Shown piece after piece: positions 63,702 to 64,000 of a stretch of 64,000 nt of DNA. A program made the position numbers and the translations under genes. The notes beneath the pieces are model-generated. The model worked only from the letters and a program-made list of their open reading frames with translations, was not told where the DNA came from and made no database searches. Within the stretch, counting starts at the first letter, position 1; every line of letters begins with the position of its first letter. The DNA is from CAYYJR01 sp964472305 (GTDB lineage Bacteria > Armatimonadota > Hebobacteria > CAIYQO01), in the NCBI GenBank assembly GCA_964472305.1, contig CAYYJR010000011.1:1-64000 (forward strand), written 5' to 3'.

Positions 63702-63748
63702 TTGACGCCAGCGCGAAAGATGTTATAATATCGTATGGGTTCGGACCC
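63702..63748 (+). promoter_or_regulatory. Strong sigma-70-type promoter with palindrome at the transcription start
   Basis: TTGACG (63702-63707), 16 bases, perfect -10 TATAAT (63724-63729), then GGGTTCGGACCC (63737-63748), one base different from GGGTCCGGACCC at 62362-62373. Both -35 elements sit in CTTGACGCC. Confidence 0.75.
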
Positions 63749-63840
63749 ACGCGATGATATCATTGCGTCCGAACCCGGCTGAAGGCAGCATGACCGGCAT
63801 AAGACTGCCCGGTGGTCTGCTGCGTATCGACCAGTAGGAG
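63737..63840 (+). promoter_or_regulatory. Structured 5' leader (two hairpins) upstream of the last gene
   Basis: The first hairpin pairs GGGTTCGGAC (63737-63746) with GTCCGAACCC (63767-63776) around the palindrome ATGATATCAT and GC/GC pairs. The second (63785-63823) pairs GCAGCA/TGCTGC, GACC/GGTC and GGCA/TGCC with small bulges. A TAGGAG ribosome site follows, ten bases before the ATG at 63851. I could not match it to a known riboswitch class; it may be a DNA operator, an RNA leader or both. Confidence 0.5.
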
Positions 63841-63850
63841 TCGTATAACT

Positions 63851-64000
63851 ATGTTGGCGGGCGTAACCGATCAAAATTCGTGTATGGCGAAGGCAATTAT
63901 TGCTAACGGCAACGGCCATCGTTTCTACGCGCCACGGCACGATGCCGGTTCACATCCCGCCATGTCCGCTGTTCCGGGCACGCTATGCCGGCGGACGACG
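63851..64000 (+). CDS. 5' end of a gene running off the right edge
   Basis: ATG 63851 with TAGGAG ten bases upstream opens a frame that stays open to the last base (50 codons, starting MLAGVTDQNSCMAKAIIANG). No family can be called from this part. There is no obvious signal peptide. The strong promoter and leader ahead suggest a well-expressed gene. Confidence 0.6.
   Translation, partial: MLAGVTDQNSCMAKAIIANGNGHRFYAPRHDAGSHPAMSAVPGTLCRRTT

Noticed and set aside
63785..63823. Known riboswitch in the leader of the last gene
   Set aside because: The sequence lacks the conserved cores I know for cobalamin, TPP, SAM, c-di-GMP, glycine and FMN elements.
1..64000. CRISPR arrays, tRNA or rRNA genes, insertion sequences, prophage genes
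   Set aside because: Read through all intergenic parts on both strands; no regularly spaced repeats, cloverleaf sequences, transposase or integrase motifs were seen.

Overview
The window is a high-GC (about 60% by eye), gene-dense bacterial chromosome segment with about 47 protein-coding genes. I see no rRNA, tRNA, CRISPR array or insertion sequence. A signal-peptide-bearing beta-barrel porin points to a diderm cell. The mix of several URO-D-fold proteins of unknown role, xylose-isomerase-like TIM barrels, a Gfo/Idh dehydrogenase, a GH3 glycosidase, a bacillithiol enzyme (BshA) and a giant S55 (SpoIVB-like) peptidase resembles Armatimonadota or a neighbouring lineage. That placement is an inference from gene content, not from a phylogenetic marker.

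Layout. 1-2117: a gene tail and an exported ankyrin/calcium-loop protein. 2133-4589: a URO-D-fold protein and a secreted two-domain DUF1259 protein. 4711-14504 (minus strand): a complete phosphate locus read phoB-phoR-porin-pstS-pstC-pstA-pstB-phoU-pit. 14650-14959: a probable URO-D gene remnant. 15176-16910: two related small exported proteins and a cupredoxin. 17212-25406: topA, an SGNH hydrolase, a DUF2294/MpsC protein, a PEP carboxykinase fused to an aminotransferase, and a Ca2+/H+ antiporter. 25570-34035: URO-D proteins, a sugar isomerase, gatC, a thioredoxin/NHL protein, an FAD oxidoreductase and nadB. 34527-39488: a DRE-TIM aldolase, a pabB-pabC fusion, a TPR protein and a sugar-nucleotide epimerase. 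39657-46617: an RfbH-type 3-dehydrase, an AddB-like nuclease, a zinc-ribbon/TPR membrane protein and bshA. 46941-57352: pilC, a sigma factor carrying a degenerate GGDEF domain, a 1572-residue S55 peptidase/propeller protein, a GAF-GGDEF protein (also degenerate) and a zinc-ribbon NagA. 57694-64000: a sugar-catabolism region (GH3, Gfo/Idh, two TIM-barrel isomerases) and a gene entering the right edge behind a strong promoter and structured leader.

How they work together. The phosphate locus holds sensing (PhoBR), outer-membrane entry (porin), high-affinity uptake (Pst), its regulator PhoU and a Pit carrier. The right end looks like glycoside breakdown followed by oxidation and isomerisation of the sugar. 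Two promoters there share a -35 context and the palindrome GGGTYCGGACCC at the expected transcription start, which suggests one repressor controls both.

Most notable items: the sigma-GGDEF fusion directly behind pilC, the PEPCK-aminotransferase fusion, the motif order of the S55 peptidase (apparently permuted relative to SpoIVB), the shared operator pair, and the structured leader at the right edge.
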